Source: Paenibacillus caui (GTDB taxonomy: Bacteria; Bacillota; Bacilli; Paenibacillales; Paenibacillaceae). Taken from it: a stretch of 64,000 nt of DNA. The first letter of the stretch is position 1. The number at the start of each line of letters is the position of its first letter. Below are positions 44,632 through 52,958 of this stretch, piece by piece. The notes below the pieces were generated by a model that worked only from the letters and a program-made list of their open reading frames with translations, did not search any database and had not been told where the DNA came from. The position numbers and the translations under genes are program-made. The stretch spans positions 186,001-250,000 of the forward strand of contig NZ_JAIOGQ010000002.1 of NCBI RefSeq assembly GCF_019904135.1. Direction: 5' to 3'.

Positions 44632-45519
44632 TTATAAGGTCGTGGTTTTGTTTTTGTATAACTCAAGCATAGCCTGAATGAATTCTTTCGTTGCTGGGGT
44701 GACTTCCTCAAAGGAATGGGCAATGACGCCGACCTCGCGGGTCACCCTTGGGATTAGATCCTTGACGATCAGGTGATGAGAAACCGAGGACAGTGTGAAA
44801 TTCGAAATAATGCCTATTCCCAAGCCTTGCTCAACCATATGAATTAAAGTATCCGCAGTTTGGACGGTCAAATTTTCCTGCAAAATAAAATGATGCTCTT
44901 CCAGAGTGGAAGAAATGGCAGTTTCATGTCCGCCTTTGCAAAAAATAAACTCATTCTGATGTTCTCCGAAATTAATTATTTCTGTCTGCTTTAAGGGATG
45001 ATTCTCGGGAATGATTGCGACCATGTAATCATGGGCTAAAATCTCATATTGGTAAGCGTCAAAAGGAGATGCTACAATCCCCAGATCAACCGTTCGATCC
45101 CCTACCCATTCTTTAATCTGATTTAAGGTTCCTTCCATCAGTTCGATCTTAACAAGCGGATATTTCGACCTGAACGCCGCGATGGTCCCGGGCAGCAGAT
45201 TGGTTGATGCCGCCGGAAAAGCCCCCACTTTCACCTTGCCTCTCAAAAGCTTGCTTTCTTGACTGGCAATTTGGTGCATTTTGTTCTCTATTACTTTCAT
45301 CTGCCTGGCCAAAACCAGAATTTCCTTCCCCGCGTCGGTAAGCGTCAGCCCGTTATGCTTATCGCGAATAAACAATTTAATATTAAGCGAAGTTTCCAGA
45401 TTTTTGACCGCTTTACTTACGGCCGGCTGGGAAATAAATAACGCTTTTGAGGCCTCGGTAATATTCAGTTTCTCTGCAACCATCATGAATATTCTGATAT
45501 TATTCATATTCATGCTCAT
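44632..45519 (-). CDS. LysR-family transcriptional regulator
   Basis: A 295-residue LysR regulator: winged helix at residues 1-65 (NNIRIFMMVAEKLNITEASKALFISQPAVSKAVKNLE), then a full effector domain beginning LLRGKVKVGAFPAASTNLLPG. It is CysL/CbbR-like in general layout. It is divergent from an MFS gene (174-base gap) and cotranscribed with the PucR gene. A dyad lies 16 bases upstream of its start. It may regulate the MFS gene, the catabolic operon or both. Confidence 0.88.
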   Translation of the reverse strand: MSMNMNNIRIFMMVAEKLNITEASKALFISQPAVSKAVKNLETSLNIKLFIRDKHNGLTLTDAGKEILVLARQMKVIENKMHQIASQESKLLRGKVKVGAFPAASTNLLPGTIAAFRSKYPLVKIELMEGTLNQIKEWVGDRTVDLGIVASPFDAYQYEILAHDYMVAIIPENHPLKQTEIINFGEHQNEFIFCKGGHETAISSTLEEHHFILQENLTVQTADTLIHMVEQGLGIGIISNFTLSSVSHHLIVKDLIPRVTREVGVIAHSFEEVTPATKEFIQAMLELYKNKTTTL

Positions 45520-45534
45520 ATTTACACCCGCTTT

Positions 45535-45550
45535 ATAACCAAACGGTTAT
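45535..45550. promoter_or_regulatory. Candidate LysR-box dyad
   Basis: ATAACC, four bases, GGTTAT lies in the gap between the LysR gene and the divergent MFS gene. It has the T...A dyad form of LysR recognition sites and is placed for autoregulation. Confidence 0.4.
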
Positions 45551-45693
45551 GCATCTTATTATTTATATGTATTTCAGTTATATAAAAATATATCATACGA
45601 TAAAAGCACTTGCCACTCCTTGAAAAAAAGAAGTTAGCGGCAAGCTATCCACCTGCTGATTCTATACACCTTACGATAAGGGGGAAATTGTTC

Positions 45694-46917
45694 ATGTCCG
45701 TATCTTCTCAGAAAGACCTTTCATCATTGCGAGCAGTCCGCTCCAATCCTTCCGGACGCATATGGGTGTCCGCCTGGATCGTAACAGCCGTCTTCATTCT
45801 CTCCAATTCGGCTACCCCGCTCTATGTGCGCTGGCAGCAAGAAATGAACTTTTCCAATGGCACGCTAACGCTGGTGTTTGCTGCTTACATCATAGGCCTT
45901 CTCGCTACACTTCTTATCGCTGGCCAGCTCTCCGATCGATTTGGACGCAGACCGGTTCTGTTCCCGGGTCTCATCGCAGCCGTTATGGCCTGCTTGCTGT
46001 TCGCTACGGCATCCTCCGTTGCTGTTCTTCTCATCGCCCGTTTCCTGACGGGTATTGCCGTCGGCGTAATCGTCTCGGCAGGCATGGCCTCTGTCGTAGA
46101 TACGGGAGGATCCGAGCACAGGCATACCGCCTCACTTGCCGCCTCAGTTGCTATGGTGCTTGGCGCGGGACTTGGGCCGCTGCTTGCAGGCGTGCTCAGC
46201 GAAATACTGCCTCGGCCAGTAATCCCGATCTTCATGATTCAAATTGTTTTTTTATTGAGTGCCTTTTTCGTTGTCGGCATAGTTCTAAAGAAGAACACTA
46301 GCTCCCGCCATCAGACGAGAGCTCCCCTGCACTTGCCAAGTGTACCGTCGCCTAATCGCTTGCAGCTTGGATTGGGGATCTCCGTTTTCGCGCCTGGAAT
46401 CACGGCGACATCTTTCGTATTGTCGCTCGGACCCTCGCTGCTGTCGAAGCTTCTTGCTGTAACGAGCCCACTTGTCGCAGGCGGTACTGCTTGTGTGATG
46501 TTCCTTACGGCGACAGGAATCCAATTTGCGCTCAAAAAATTAGCTGTCCGTATCATCTTCCTGATCGGCGCCGCCTCCACCTTACTCTCCATGCTCTTCA
46601 TCGCCACAGCCGTCAACGCCTCTTCTGCCGTGATGTTCGTTTGCGCCGCCATTTTTGCCGGTGCCGGTCAGGGCCTCGGACAACTCGGGGGCTTAACGCT
46701 CATCGCCCTCCATATCCCGGAGCATCGCAGAGCCGAGGCCAATGCGGTCCTCAACATTGGAGGGTACATTCCAGCCGCCTTATTGCCCGTGTGCACCGGC
46801 TTCCTCATTGATCTTGCGGGACTTGCAGTGGGGACTTCCGTCTTCGCCGCCATCCTGGCAGGAGCGGCCATCGTAGCGGCACTGTTTGTGGTCAAAAAGC
46901 TGAGAAGAGAGACATAA
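45694..46917 (+). CDS. MFS transporter
   Basis: A 407-residue, 12-segment major facilitator. Hallmarks: TPLYVRWQQEMNFSNGTLTLVFAAYIIGLL, the loop GQLSDRFGRRPVLFPGL and RFLTGIAVGVIVSAGMASVVD. I start at MSVSSQ (45694) after AAGGGGGAAA rather than at the TTG 28 codons earlier. Substrate unknown; sequence is closest in style to drug/metabolite efflux MFS proteins. Divergent from the LysR gene that may control it. Codon use is slightly more GC/AT mixed than in the operon to its left, without clear signs of transfer. Between its stop and the YbaK stop (46920-47055) nothing is certain. Confidence 0.85.
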   Translation: MSVSSQKDLSSLRAVRSNPSGRIWVSAWIVTAVFILSNSATPLYVRWQQEMNFSNGTLTLVFAAYIIGLLATLLIAGQLSDRFGRRPVLFPGLIAAVMACLLFATASSVAVLLIARFLTGIAVGVIVSAGMASVVDTGGSEHRHTASLAASVAMVLGAGLGPLLAGVLSEILPRPVIPIFMIQIVFLLSAFFVVGIVLKKNTSSRHQTRAPLHLPSVPSPNRLQLGLGISVFAPGITATSFVLSLGPSLLSKLLAVTSPLVAGGTACVMFLTATGIQFALKKLAVRIIFLIGAASTLLSMLFIATAVNASSAVMFVCAAIFAGAGQGLGQLGGLTLIALHIPEHRRAEANAVLNIGGYIPAALLPVCTGFLIDLAGLAVGTSVFAAILAGAAIVAALFVVKKLRRET

Positions 46918-47055
46918 TCACCGTTTCGCCGAAGTGACCGGCCAAGCCATTCGCCGGGGCAGCAGTCATGTACACGTAATCACGACGAATACGGACTTCT
47001 TCGATCATCATCGGCTCCGGCGGATTATCACGGGCCCTGAGATTCCTTACGATAT

Positions 47056-47553
47056 TTAATATTCTCTTGGAGCAGAAGCAGCTTTGACAAGCGGAACGAA
47101 TCTGCCACCCACCTGACGGGCAAGCTGCTCCGGCTGCAGTTCCATCTGCAGTCCGATTTTTCCCGCGCTGATGACTATTGTCTCCAACGCTTTGGCGCCG
47201 ATGTCGAGAAAGGTGGGGTACAGCTTTTTCATGCCGACAGGCGAGCAGCCTCCGCGAATATAGCCGGTCCATTTTTGCAGCTCTTTTACGGGCAGCATCT
47301 CCACTTTCTTCTCCCCTGCGGCCTTGGCCGCTTTTTTCAAATCAAGCTCTTCGGCAACCGGAATGATAAACACAAAGAGATTCGATCCTTGATGCGCAAC
47401 CAGTGTCTTGAACACCGTCTCCGGCGGCTTGCCGATTTTCTCCGCGACTGCTGTTCCATGAATTTGGCCGTCCTCATTGTCATAGGTCAAAATGCTGTAC
47501 TGCGTTTTGGACTTGTCCAGCATTCTCATAGCGTTGGTCTTTCCTTCACCCAT
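47056..47553 (-). CDS. ybaK: Cys-tRNA(Pro) deacylase YbaK/EbsC
   Basis: A 165-residue editing enzyme that hydrolyses Cys-tRNA(Pro) formed by prolyl-tRNA synthetase. Recognised by MRMLDKSKTQYSILTYD, VFKTLVAHQGSNLFVFIIPVAEELDLKKAAKAAG and the family-specific GYIRGGCSPVGMKK. The start at 47553 (MGEGKTNAMRML) has AGGGGAGAG upstream; an earlier frame start adds 21 non-homologous residues. It stands alone. The gap to aroD contains a terminator only. Confidence 0.9.
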   Translation of the reverse strand: MGEGKTNAMRMLDKSKTQYSILTYDNEDGQIHGTAVAEKIGKPPETVFKTLVAHQGSNLFVFIIPVAEELDLKKAAKAAGEKKVEMLPVKELQKWTGYIRGGCSPVGMKKLYPTFLDIGAKALETIVISAGKIGLQMELQPEQLARQVGGRFVPLVKAASAPREY

Positions 47554-47731
47554 CCGAACTCTCCCCTTTCGGGCGTTGTTATGATTAATCTTAACACGCT
47601 GCGACTTACGAGCCAATCATTTCGCCAGACAAGCCTTTGCAGCACGATCAGGAACCGTTACAATGTAAAATAAATCAATTACAGATTCCGATGCTTCCTA
47701 AGCATATCCAAAAATCAAACGGTAAGACAAA

Positions 47732-47774
47732 GAATGCGGATGATGTTCACCCGGGTGAACATCCATCCGCATTC
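47732..47774 (-). terminator. Terminator after aroD
   Basis: A perfect stem of GAATGCGGATG/CATCCGCATTC with a further inner palindrome (TGTTCACCCGGGTGAACA), then TTTGTCTT on minus, 95 bases past the aroD stop. The rest of the 315-base gap (47554-47868) shows no gene. Confidence 0.7.
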
Positions 47775-47868
47775 TCTTTTATTCACAGGGATTTATTCGT
47801 GAGGTAAGAAACTGGCCAGCATTACAGTTTTAAGCTTTTCATCCCCGCTTCCGGGTACTCTTTCGTGT

Positions 47869-48633
47869 TTATAAATTTTTGCCTATCAGCGTCAATACTT
47901 GCCGCAATTCGGCAACAGCTACCTGGCCGGGTGCGGATGCTTTCCTGGCAGCCCCGAACGTCAGGGCGGATCCGAATACTTCACCGGCAAAACGGCTGAT
48001 TACGCCCTTTCCCGCCATCGACATCGTAATGATCGGCCGGTCTGCGTATTGTTCCTTCATTATACATGTGGCTTCAAGCAGGGTCAGCACATCCGCCGTA
48101 TTTTGCGGCATGACCGCTATCTTCGGCAAATCTCCGCCAAGCTGCTGCGCTTTGCGGAGCCGTGATACGATCTCCTCTTTCGGCGGCGTTTTGTCAAAGT
48201 CATGGTTCGATATAATGACGAAAACATCGTTAGCATGGGCAGCTTCCACAAGCGTCCGGACATCCTGCTCGTCGTTGAACAGCTCGACGTCGATCAGATC
48301 TGCGAGCCCGGTTTCCGCAATCGCCTGATTAAGGGCTACATACTCCGCCGGACTGATTTCCTTCTCCCCGCCTTCTTTGGCGCTGCGGAAAGTAAAGATG
48401 AGCGGAATATCCGTGAGCAGCGCACGTAATTCAGCGAGCGCCGCTTTCACCTGTTCAATATCTGCAACATGTTCAAAAAAATCGGCCCGCCATTCCACCA
48501 CATCCAAATCCAAAGTCTGCAACAGCGCGGCTTCTTCCTTTAATTGCGTCAGCGTATTGCCGACCATGGGTACACAAATTTTAGGAGTGCCTTCCCCAAT
48601 CGCAACTCCTTTGACCTTTACTGTTCGTTCCAT
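47869..48633 (-). CDS. aroD: Type I 3-dehydroquinate dehydratase
   Basis: A 254-residue shikimate-pathway enzyme that dehydrates 3-dehydroquinate through a Schiff base. Evidence: KICVPMVGNTLTQLKEEA, VVEWRADFFEHV (Glu and Arg of the site), FVIISNHDFDKTP (the His of the site), LPKIAVMPQNTADVL (Schiff-base Lys) and ITMSMAGKGVISRFAGEVFGSALTFGA. I start at MERTVKV with AAGGAG eight bases upstream. Type I AroD in Firmicutes is often catabolic or accessory to the main AroQ; no quinate or shikimate genes adjoin here. Confidence 0.93.
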   Translation of the reverse strand: MERTVKVKGVAIGEGTPKICVPMVGNTLTQLKEEAALLQTLDLDVVEWRADFFEHVADIEQVKAALAELRALLTDIPLIFTFRSAKEGGEKEISPAEYVALNQAIAETGLADLIDVELFNDEQDVRTLVEAAHANDVFVIISNHDFDKTPPKEEIVSRLRKAQQLGGDLPKIAVMPQNTADVLTLLEATCIMKEQYADRPIITMSMAGKGVISRFAGEVFGSALTFGAARKASAPGQVAVAELRQVLTLIGKNL

Positions 48634-48876
48634 ATCTCTTGCTCCTTCTATGCTTATGTCTGTCATTATACCTGAACAGGATTAGGCCTGGATACCTTTG
48701 ATCTTAAGTCCCTTACTTTTTTAGGCTTGATCGCGGCAAATCTTATTAACCTTAAATAAATGATACAAATACAGTGTCAAACCTAAATATTTAAGTATTT
48801 TTCAATCATATATTTACCGATTTTAATATACATTCTAAAATTATATTAAATTCTGAATCAGAAAAGGTGATCCAAC

Positions 48877-49317
48877 ATGGATAGCGTTGATTCGAAAATC
48901 GTCGATGCTTTAAAAGAAAATAGCCGTATGACCGTATCCGAAATCAGCAAAAGAGTGAACCTTTCCATTCCGGCCGTCACCGAACGAATGCGCAAAATGG
49001 AAGAATCCGGACTTATCGAAGCTTACACCATCAAAATCAACCGCGCCAAAATGAACTACAAATTGCTGGCTTTTATCCTGGTTCAGCTTGATCGGACCGA
49101 GCATATTCAAAGCTTCAGGGAATCGGTTACCTTGTGCGTCTCTGTGCTGGAATGCCACCATGTTGCCGGCGAATACGACTATCTGCTAAAGGTCCTTGTA
49201 GAAGACACGGAGCATTTGGAGTATTTTTTGTCTCATACGCTTAAAAATATTCCCAGCGTGCAAAAAAGCAATACGATGATCTCCCTTTCCTCTTTAAAAG
49301 AAAATTTGAATCTCTGA
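48877..49317 (+). CDS. Lrp/AsnC-family transcriptional regulator
   Basis: A 146-residue feast/famine regulator: DSVDSKIVDALKENSRMTVSEISKRVNLSIPAVTERMRKMEESGLI (helix-turn-helix), then the RAM effector domain VLECHHVAGEYDYLLKVLVEDTEHLEYFL. It starts at an ATG with AAAGGTG upstream, in a very AT-rich gap (48634-48876) that carries the promoter. It is followed 13 bases later by a LysE-type exporter, the standard Lrp-LysE pairing, so it probably senses the amino acid that LysE exports. Confidence 0.92.
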   Translation: MDSVDSKIVDALKENSRMTVSEISKRVNLSIPAVTERMRKMEESGLIEAYTIKINRAKMNYKLLAFILVQLDRTEHIQSFRESVTLCVSVLECHHVAGEYDYLLKVLVEDTEHLEYFLSHTLKNIPSVQKSNTMISLSSLKENLNL

Positions 49318-49330
49318 AAAGGTGAGTGCC

Positions 49331-49951
49331 ATGCTTATTAAAGGATTTCGATTCGGCATGATGCTGCAGTTGGCCGTCGGCCCCGTTTGTTTTTTTATAT
49401 TTCAGATCGCATCACAAAAAGGTTTTTTGGCTGCAGAAGCCGGAGTTGCCGGCGTAGCTCTTATTGACGGTCTATTCATTCTGTCAGCCATACTGGGAAT
49501 TGCTTCGATCATGGATCATCCAAAAGCCAGGTTTGCGCTTAAAATAGGCAGCAGCGCCGTTCTATTTCTGTTCGGCATCAGCATGGTTATCAGCCTTTTC
49601 GGTATCAATCTTCTGCCAGGCATTCAAATTGCGGGCTTTTCAGGAACGTCCTCTGTTTTTATGTATGCGGTCGTGCTGACCGCCTCAAACCCGCTGACCA
49701 TTCTGTTTTGGGCAGGTATATTTTCAGCCAAAATCATTGAAGAGAACTTGCGGTGGGCGCAGCTTTACATTTTCGGCCTTGCCGCCCTGTTCGCTACAGT
49801 TTTCTTCTTGACCCTGGTCGCTGGCTTGGGCAGTTTGACGCATTCGTTCATGACGCCATTTGCGGCCCGTTTGTTGAATTTCGTTGTAGGCGTTATATTT
49901 GTGTATTTCTCCATCCGGATGATGGTTGGAAGGCAAAAATCACAGGGTTAA
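49331..49951 (+). CDS. LysE-family amino acid exporter
   Basis: A 206-residue membrane protein with six segments and the LysE opening FRFGMMLQLAVGPVCFFIFQIA (the AVGP motif), plus LTASNPLTILFWAGIF. It exports amino acids when cytosolic levels rise. Translated from the ATG at 49331, closely following the Lrp gene. It overlaps the 3' end of the convergent phosphoesterase by 12 bases. Confidence 0.88.
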   Translation: MLIKGFRFGMMLQLAVGPVCFFIFQIASQKGFLAAEAGVAGVALIDGLFILSAILGIASIMDHPKARFALKIGSSAVLFLFGISMVISLFGINLLPGIQIAGFSGTSSVFMYAVVLTASNPLTILFWAGIFSAKIIEENLRWAQLYIFGLAALFATVFFLTLVAGLGSLTHSFMTPFAARLLNFVVGVIFVYFSIRMMVGRQKSQG

Positions 49952-50902
49952 GGAAAATTCGTCCTTTCCCGGAAACAGCTCCGGCTCGAAATAATTATAG
50001 TCGTTCAAATACGGAGAATAGGTTTTCACGTGAAGCTTGTTATTTTTCAAATCGAATTGAAGCATGCGGATATACCCGGATCCTCCCCGGTCCGCTTCCT
50101 GATAATCGGCCAGCATCTGGTAGACATCCCGGTCCGCTGTGCCGTCATTGTTATCGTCAACCGCATCCGTCTTCAGCTCTGCGTCATGAAAATGGCCCGA
50201 TAGAACGGCTATCACATTTCGGTTCGGAAGCACCACCTTCTTGTAGATCCGGTCTGCAACCTCGGAACGTTTGCCGGAAGTTAGCATATATTCGTGGAAT
50301 GCAAGAATCGCTTTTCGCTTCGGATATTTGGCCAGCGCCTTGTTCATCCACTCGATCTCCGGATCTCCGACGCCCCAGCCCATGTAGACAATGATCAGGT
50401 CCGTCCCGTTTGACGAAATCAGGTCATAATGGCCGCGGTTGTTGTTATACGACTCGCCGAACGTTGGCTGCTTGACGAAGCGATTTGCACCGAACCATTT
50501 CCGGAATTCGGCATAATCTTGATTCTTGTAGCCCACATCATGATTTCCGGCAAGCACGCCATAAGGAATACCCGCTTTCTCCAGCACGCTCATGCTTCTG
50601 TCAGCTGCCTTCCACTGGTTTTCCTGCTTCGATTGATTGACCAAATCCCCGGTATGAATCGCATATTTTATCTTCAGTTCTTTCTTGTTATTCGCAATCC
50701 ATTTCACCATGGAGTCGTAAATTTCCGGATAGCTTTCCGAATAGTACTGGGTGTCTGACATCCAGACAAAGGTGAAATCGTAAGGCGTATCAGCCTTGGC
50801 CGTTGCCTTTTGATAAGGTTCCCGCCATCCGGCGGCCAAAACGGTCGCAATGAGTATATACAAGACCCGAACCCACTTCTGTTTCCAGTTCAAACTGTTC
50901 AT
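49940..50902 (-). CDS. Secreted calcineurin-like metallophosphoesterase
   Basis: A 320-residue phosphoesterase with an N-terminal hydrophobic segment (VRVLYILIATVLAAGW), so exported or anchored. The dinuclear metal site is complete: MSDTQYY (D), AIHTGDLVNQ (GDxxN/D), VLAGNHDVGY (GNHD), LAFHEYM and LSGHFHDAELK (GHxH). Substrates may be phosphodiesters or nucleotides outside the cell. It is convergent with lysE. No operon. Confidence 0.87.
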   Translation of the reverse strand: MNSLNWKQKWVRVLYILIATVLAAGWREPYQKATAKADTPYDFTFVWMSDTQYYSESYPEIYDSMVKWIANNKKELKIKYAIHTGDLVNQSKQENQWKAADRSMSVLEKAGIPYGVLAGNHDVGYKNQDYAEFRKWFGANRFVKQPTFGESYNNNRGHYDLISSNGTDLIIVYMGWGVGDPEIEWMNKALAKYPKRKAILAFHEYMLTSGKRSEVADRIYKKVVLPNRNVIAVLSGHFHDAELKTDAVDDNNDGTADRDVYQMLADYQEADRGGSGYIRMLQFDLKNNKLHVKTYSPYLNDYNYFEPELFPGKDEFSLTL

Positions 50903-51044
50903 CTCCTCATCCGTCTAAGCACTCCCCTTATCTTTCCTTAAATGAGGACAATTAATCCTTTTCCATAATGATCTCTATACGAAATAGAACCGTGATTAAG
51001 AATAAGCAAGAAGTGTTGGACTCCAAATGGCCGAATTAAAGGTG

Positions 51045-51282
51045 CTAGTTTAAGCGCTTTTTAAAGCCTCTCTGGTCCGTCGAGTAGCCCATGGATTCAT
51101 AAAAATGATGAGACGTCGCAAGCAACGGCGACATAATAGTTCGGGTTCCCCGATATGTCTTCCAGGCGCTGCTGCATGGCGTGTACATCGGATTCCTTCC
51201 CGATAAATTCATAAAAGAGGCGGGATAAATCATGAACGTCTTTCTTTTCTGCTTTTCTCACGCTAAAACTCACTACATTCAT
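51045..51282 (-). pseudogene. GNAT acetyltransferase with internal deletion
   Basis: The frame from 51282 gives the start of a GNAT enzyme (VVSFSVRKAEKKDVHDLSRLFYEFI... through NPNYYVAVACD), then breaks. A second frame gives HHFYESMGYSTDQRGFKKRLN and a normal stop at 51045, the usual GNAT C-terminus. Motif A with the acetyl-CoA loop (about 65 residues, 200 bases) is missing at the joint near 51115. Not functional. Confidence 0.72.
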
Positions 51283-51294
51283 CCTTTCGGTTCG

Positions 51295-51819
51295 TCATAT
51301 TTGATGGTTATATCCATTTCTATATTGAAGCATGTATTTCAGAACCTCTTTATTGTCCTGTACTATGATTCGCTTATCCGAATATTCCATCGTCAGTTCC
51401 AATATTTCCTTCAGATTTTGTTTGTCAAATGCCTTATTCCAAATAAACAGCATCTGCCACAAATTCTTGAAGGTTTGCTTGTAATTCCACCTTTCAATTC
51501 CAAGCCTTGTCTTTATAAATCTGAGAACGACCCTGAGGTCTCTAATGAATTTATTGGGAACGATGATAAATATAAAGTCAGCCTCCTTAAAGCTCTCCCT
51601 TCCCCATTTGTGATGAACGCCTTCAATAATCCAGGATTCCGTGTTTACAATCTGGTTCAACTTGGCGTCCCTGACTTCTACAGGAAACCTTTTGTTCTCA
51701 TAGCTCCTGTCCCATACCAGGTTATCGGTTTCATAGCAGTTTATGCCGAAAGTCTTCGATAATTCTTTGGCGATATAGGATTTTCCGCTGCCGCAGGCGC
51801 CTATGATCCGGATTCTAAT
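51295..51819 (-). CDS. P-loop kinase-like ATPase (FlaR/topology-modulation type)
   Basis: A roughly 175-residue small NTPase. IRIIGACGSGKSYIAKELS is the P-loop, with YETDNLVWDRSYENKRF and SWIIEGVHHKWGRESFKEADFIFIIVP as in FlaR/adenylate-kinase-like proteins. The start is unclear. The frame extends to a TTG at 51870 with no ribosome site, while GAGGGGAG lies seven bases before an ATT giving residues MRIRIIGACG. I mark the ATT start because it fits both spacing and family length, but ATT initiation is rare. Stands alone downstream of the broken GNAT gene. Confidence 0.7.
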   Translation of the reverse strand: MRIRIIGACGSGKSYIAKELSKTFGINCYETDNLVWDRSYENKRFPVEVRDAKLNQIVNTESWIIEGVHHKWGRESFKEADFIFIIVPNKFIRDLRVVLRFIKTRLGIERWNYKQTFKNLWQMLFIWNKAFDKQNLKEILELTMEYSDKRIIVQDNKEVLKYMLQYRNGYNHQI

Positions 51820-52057
51820 ATGTACCGCTCCCCTCTTCGAAATTTGGAACAAGAGATATGTTCCTATCAAAGCTTAATTGATTCTATAATGACCGATTTT
51901 AAATCCTGCAGGTAATATCTTCAAGACTATGGATGAACAAACCAGATTTTTGGGGTCTTATACGGATGAAGGCCGGAAGGGATATGCCAATTACCCCGAG
52001 CGGGTACTACGTCACTAAATAATGAACACATCAAGCTCAAGTTCCCGGTTACAACAA

Positions 52058-52089
52058 AAGCACCCGTTTCCTGAGGAAACAGAGTGCTT
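52058..52089 (-). terminator. Terminator of the ugp-GDPD operon
   Basis: Minus strand: AAGCAC...GTTTCC loop GGAAAC...GTGCTT stem with two mismatches, then TTTTGTTG, 40 bases past the GDPD stop. The rest of the gap 51871-52128 shows no clear gene; a plus frame ending VLRH at 52015 could be a chance frame. Confidence 0.65.
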
Positions 52090-52128
52090 ATATAGACCCA
52101 CATGTCCGCTGCCGGAAAGGCCCCGCCT

Positions 52129-52947
52129 TCACCGGTACAAAATCCAGTCGGGATAGTCCGTTATAATTCCGTCCACCTTCAATTTTCTCGCCTGTGCGAT
52201 CTGATCTCCTTCGCGGATCGTCCATGCCATGATTTTGCAATGCTTCGCTTTGATTCCCTTTACGACCCCCTCGTCAAGCAGCTGCAAATCATAGTTAATG
52301 TACGATGCGTACGAAGAGATGTCGATAAGCTGGTCATCGGTCAGAGGGTGCTGCTTGTCGGAAATAAGAACGGCAACAGGAAGATCCGGCAATAGCGCAT
52401 GAATCTTGCGAATCGAGTCCTGCTCAAACGATTGGATCATAATAGGTCCTTTGTTTTCATACCTTTGTACAATATCTGCCACAATTTCTTCGATCCCCGG
52501 ATATAACGACGGTTTTTTCAGCTCTATAAGGATCCCGACTTTACCGGAATACCGGTCCATTACCTCTTGCAGGGATGGAATTTTTTCACCAGCGTATGCT
52601 GCGTTAAAGGAGCTGCCCGCATCGAGCGCCTTTAATTCCCGAAGCGTAAAATCCTTGACATACCCTGACCCGTCGGTCGTTTTATCCAAAGTTTCATCAT
52701 GGATGACAACCGGCACCCCGTCTTTGCTCATGTGCACGTCAAACTCAATGAAGTCCGAACCCATGCTGACAGCCAGGTCAAAGGCGGCCATCGTGTTTTC
52801 GGGCGTGTATCCTGACGCGCCGCGATGAGCTACGACATCTAGATCATTCGAGGAGAGGGCTTTTTCCGCCGCTGAAATGGCAGACCAAAGGAAGAAAACC
52901 GATAGCAATCCGAAGGAAAATAGGATGACAGCTTTTTTTCTCCCCAC
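52129..52947 (-). CDS. Exported glycerophosphodiester phosphodiesterase
   Basis: A 272-residue GDPD. An N-terminal hydrophobic segment (AVILFSFGLLSVFFLWSAIS) marks it as exported or anchored. The catalytic core is VVAHRGASGYTPENT (His41, Arg42, Glu50), then IEFDVHMSKDGVPVVIHDETLDKTTDG (metal-binding Glu/Asp and second His). It hydrolyses glycerophosphodiesters from phospholipids or teichoic acids to glycerol-3-phosphate plus an alcohol outside the cell. It is the last gene of the Ugp operon (12 bases after ugpE), giving substrate to the importer. Confidence 0.92.
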   Translation of the reverse strand: MGRKKAVILFSFGLLSVFFLWSAISAAEKALSSNDLDVVAHRGASGYTPENTMAAFDLAVSMGSDFIEFDVHMSKDGVPVVIHDETLDKTTDGSGYVKDFTLRELKALDAGSSFNAAYAGEKIPSLQEVMDRYSGKVGILIELKKPSLYPGIEEIVADIVQRYENKGPIMIQSFEQDSIRKIHALLPDLPVAVLISDKQHPLTDDQLIDISSYASYINYDLQLLDEGVVKGIKAKHCKIMAWTIREGDQIAQARKLKVDGIITDYPDWILYR

Positions 52948-52958
52948 GCTCTCGTCTC

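Noticed and set aside
46920-47055. Minus-strand frame reading IEEVRIRRDYVYMTAAPANG between MFS and ybaK
   Set aside because: Short, no start signal of its own, and no family recognised; could be a gene tail but support is too weak to list.
51900-52020. Plus-strand frame ending GRKGYANYPERVLRH
   Set aside because: About 30 codons with no ribosome site and no recognisable homology; adjacent alternative frames look equally good.
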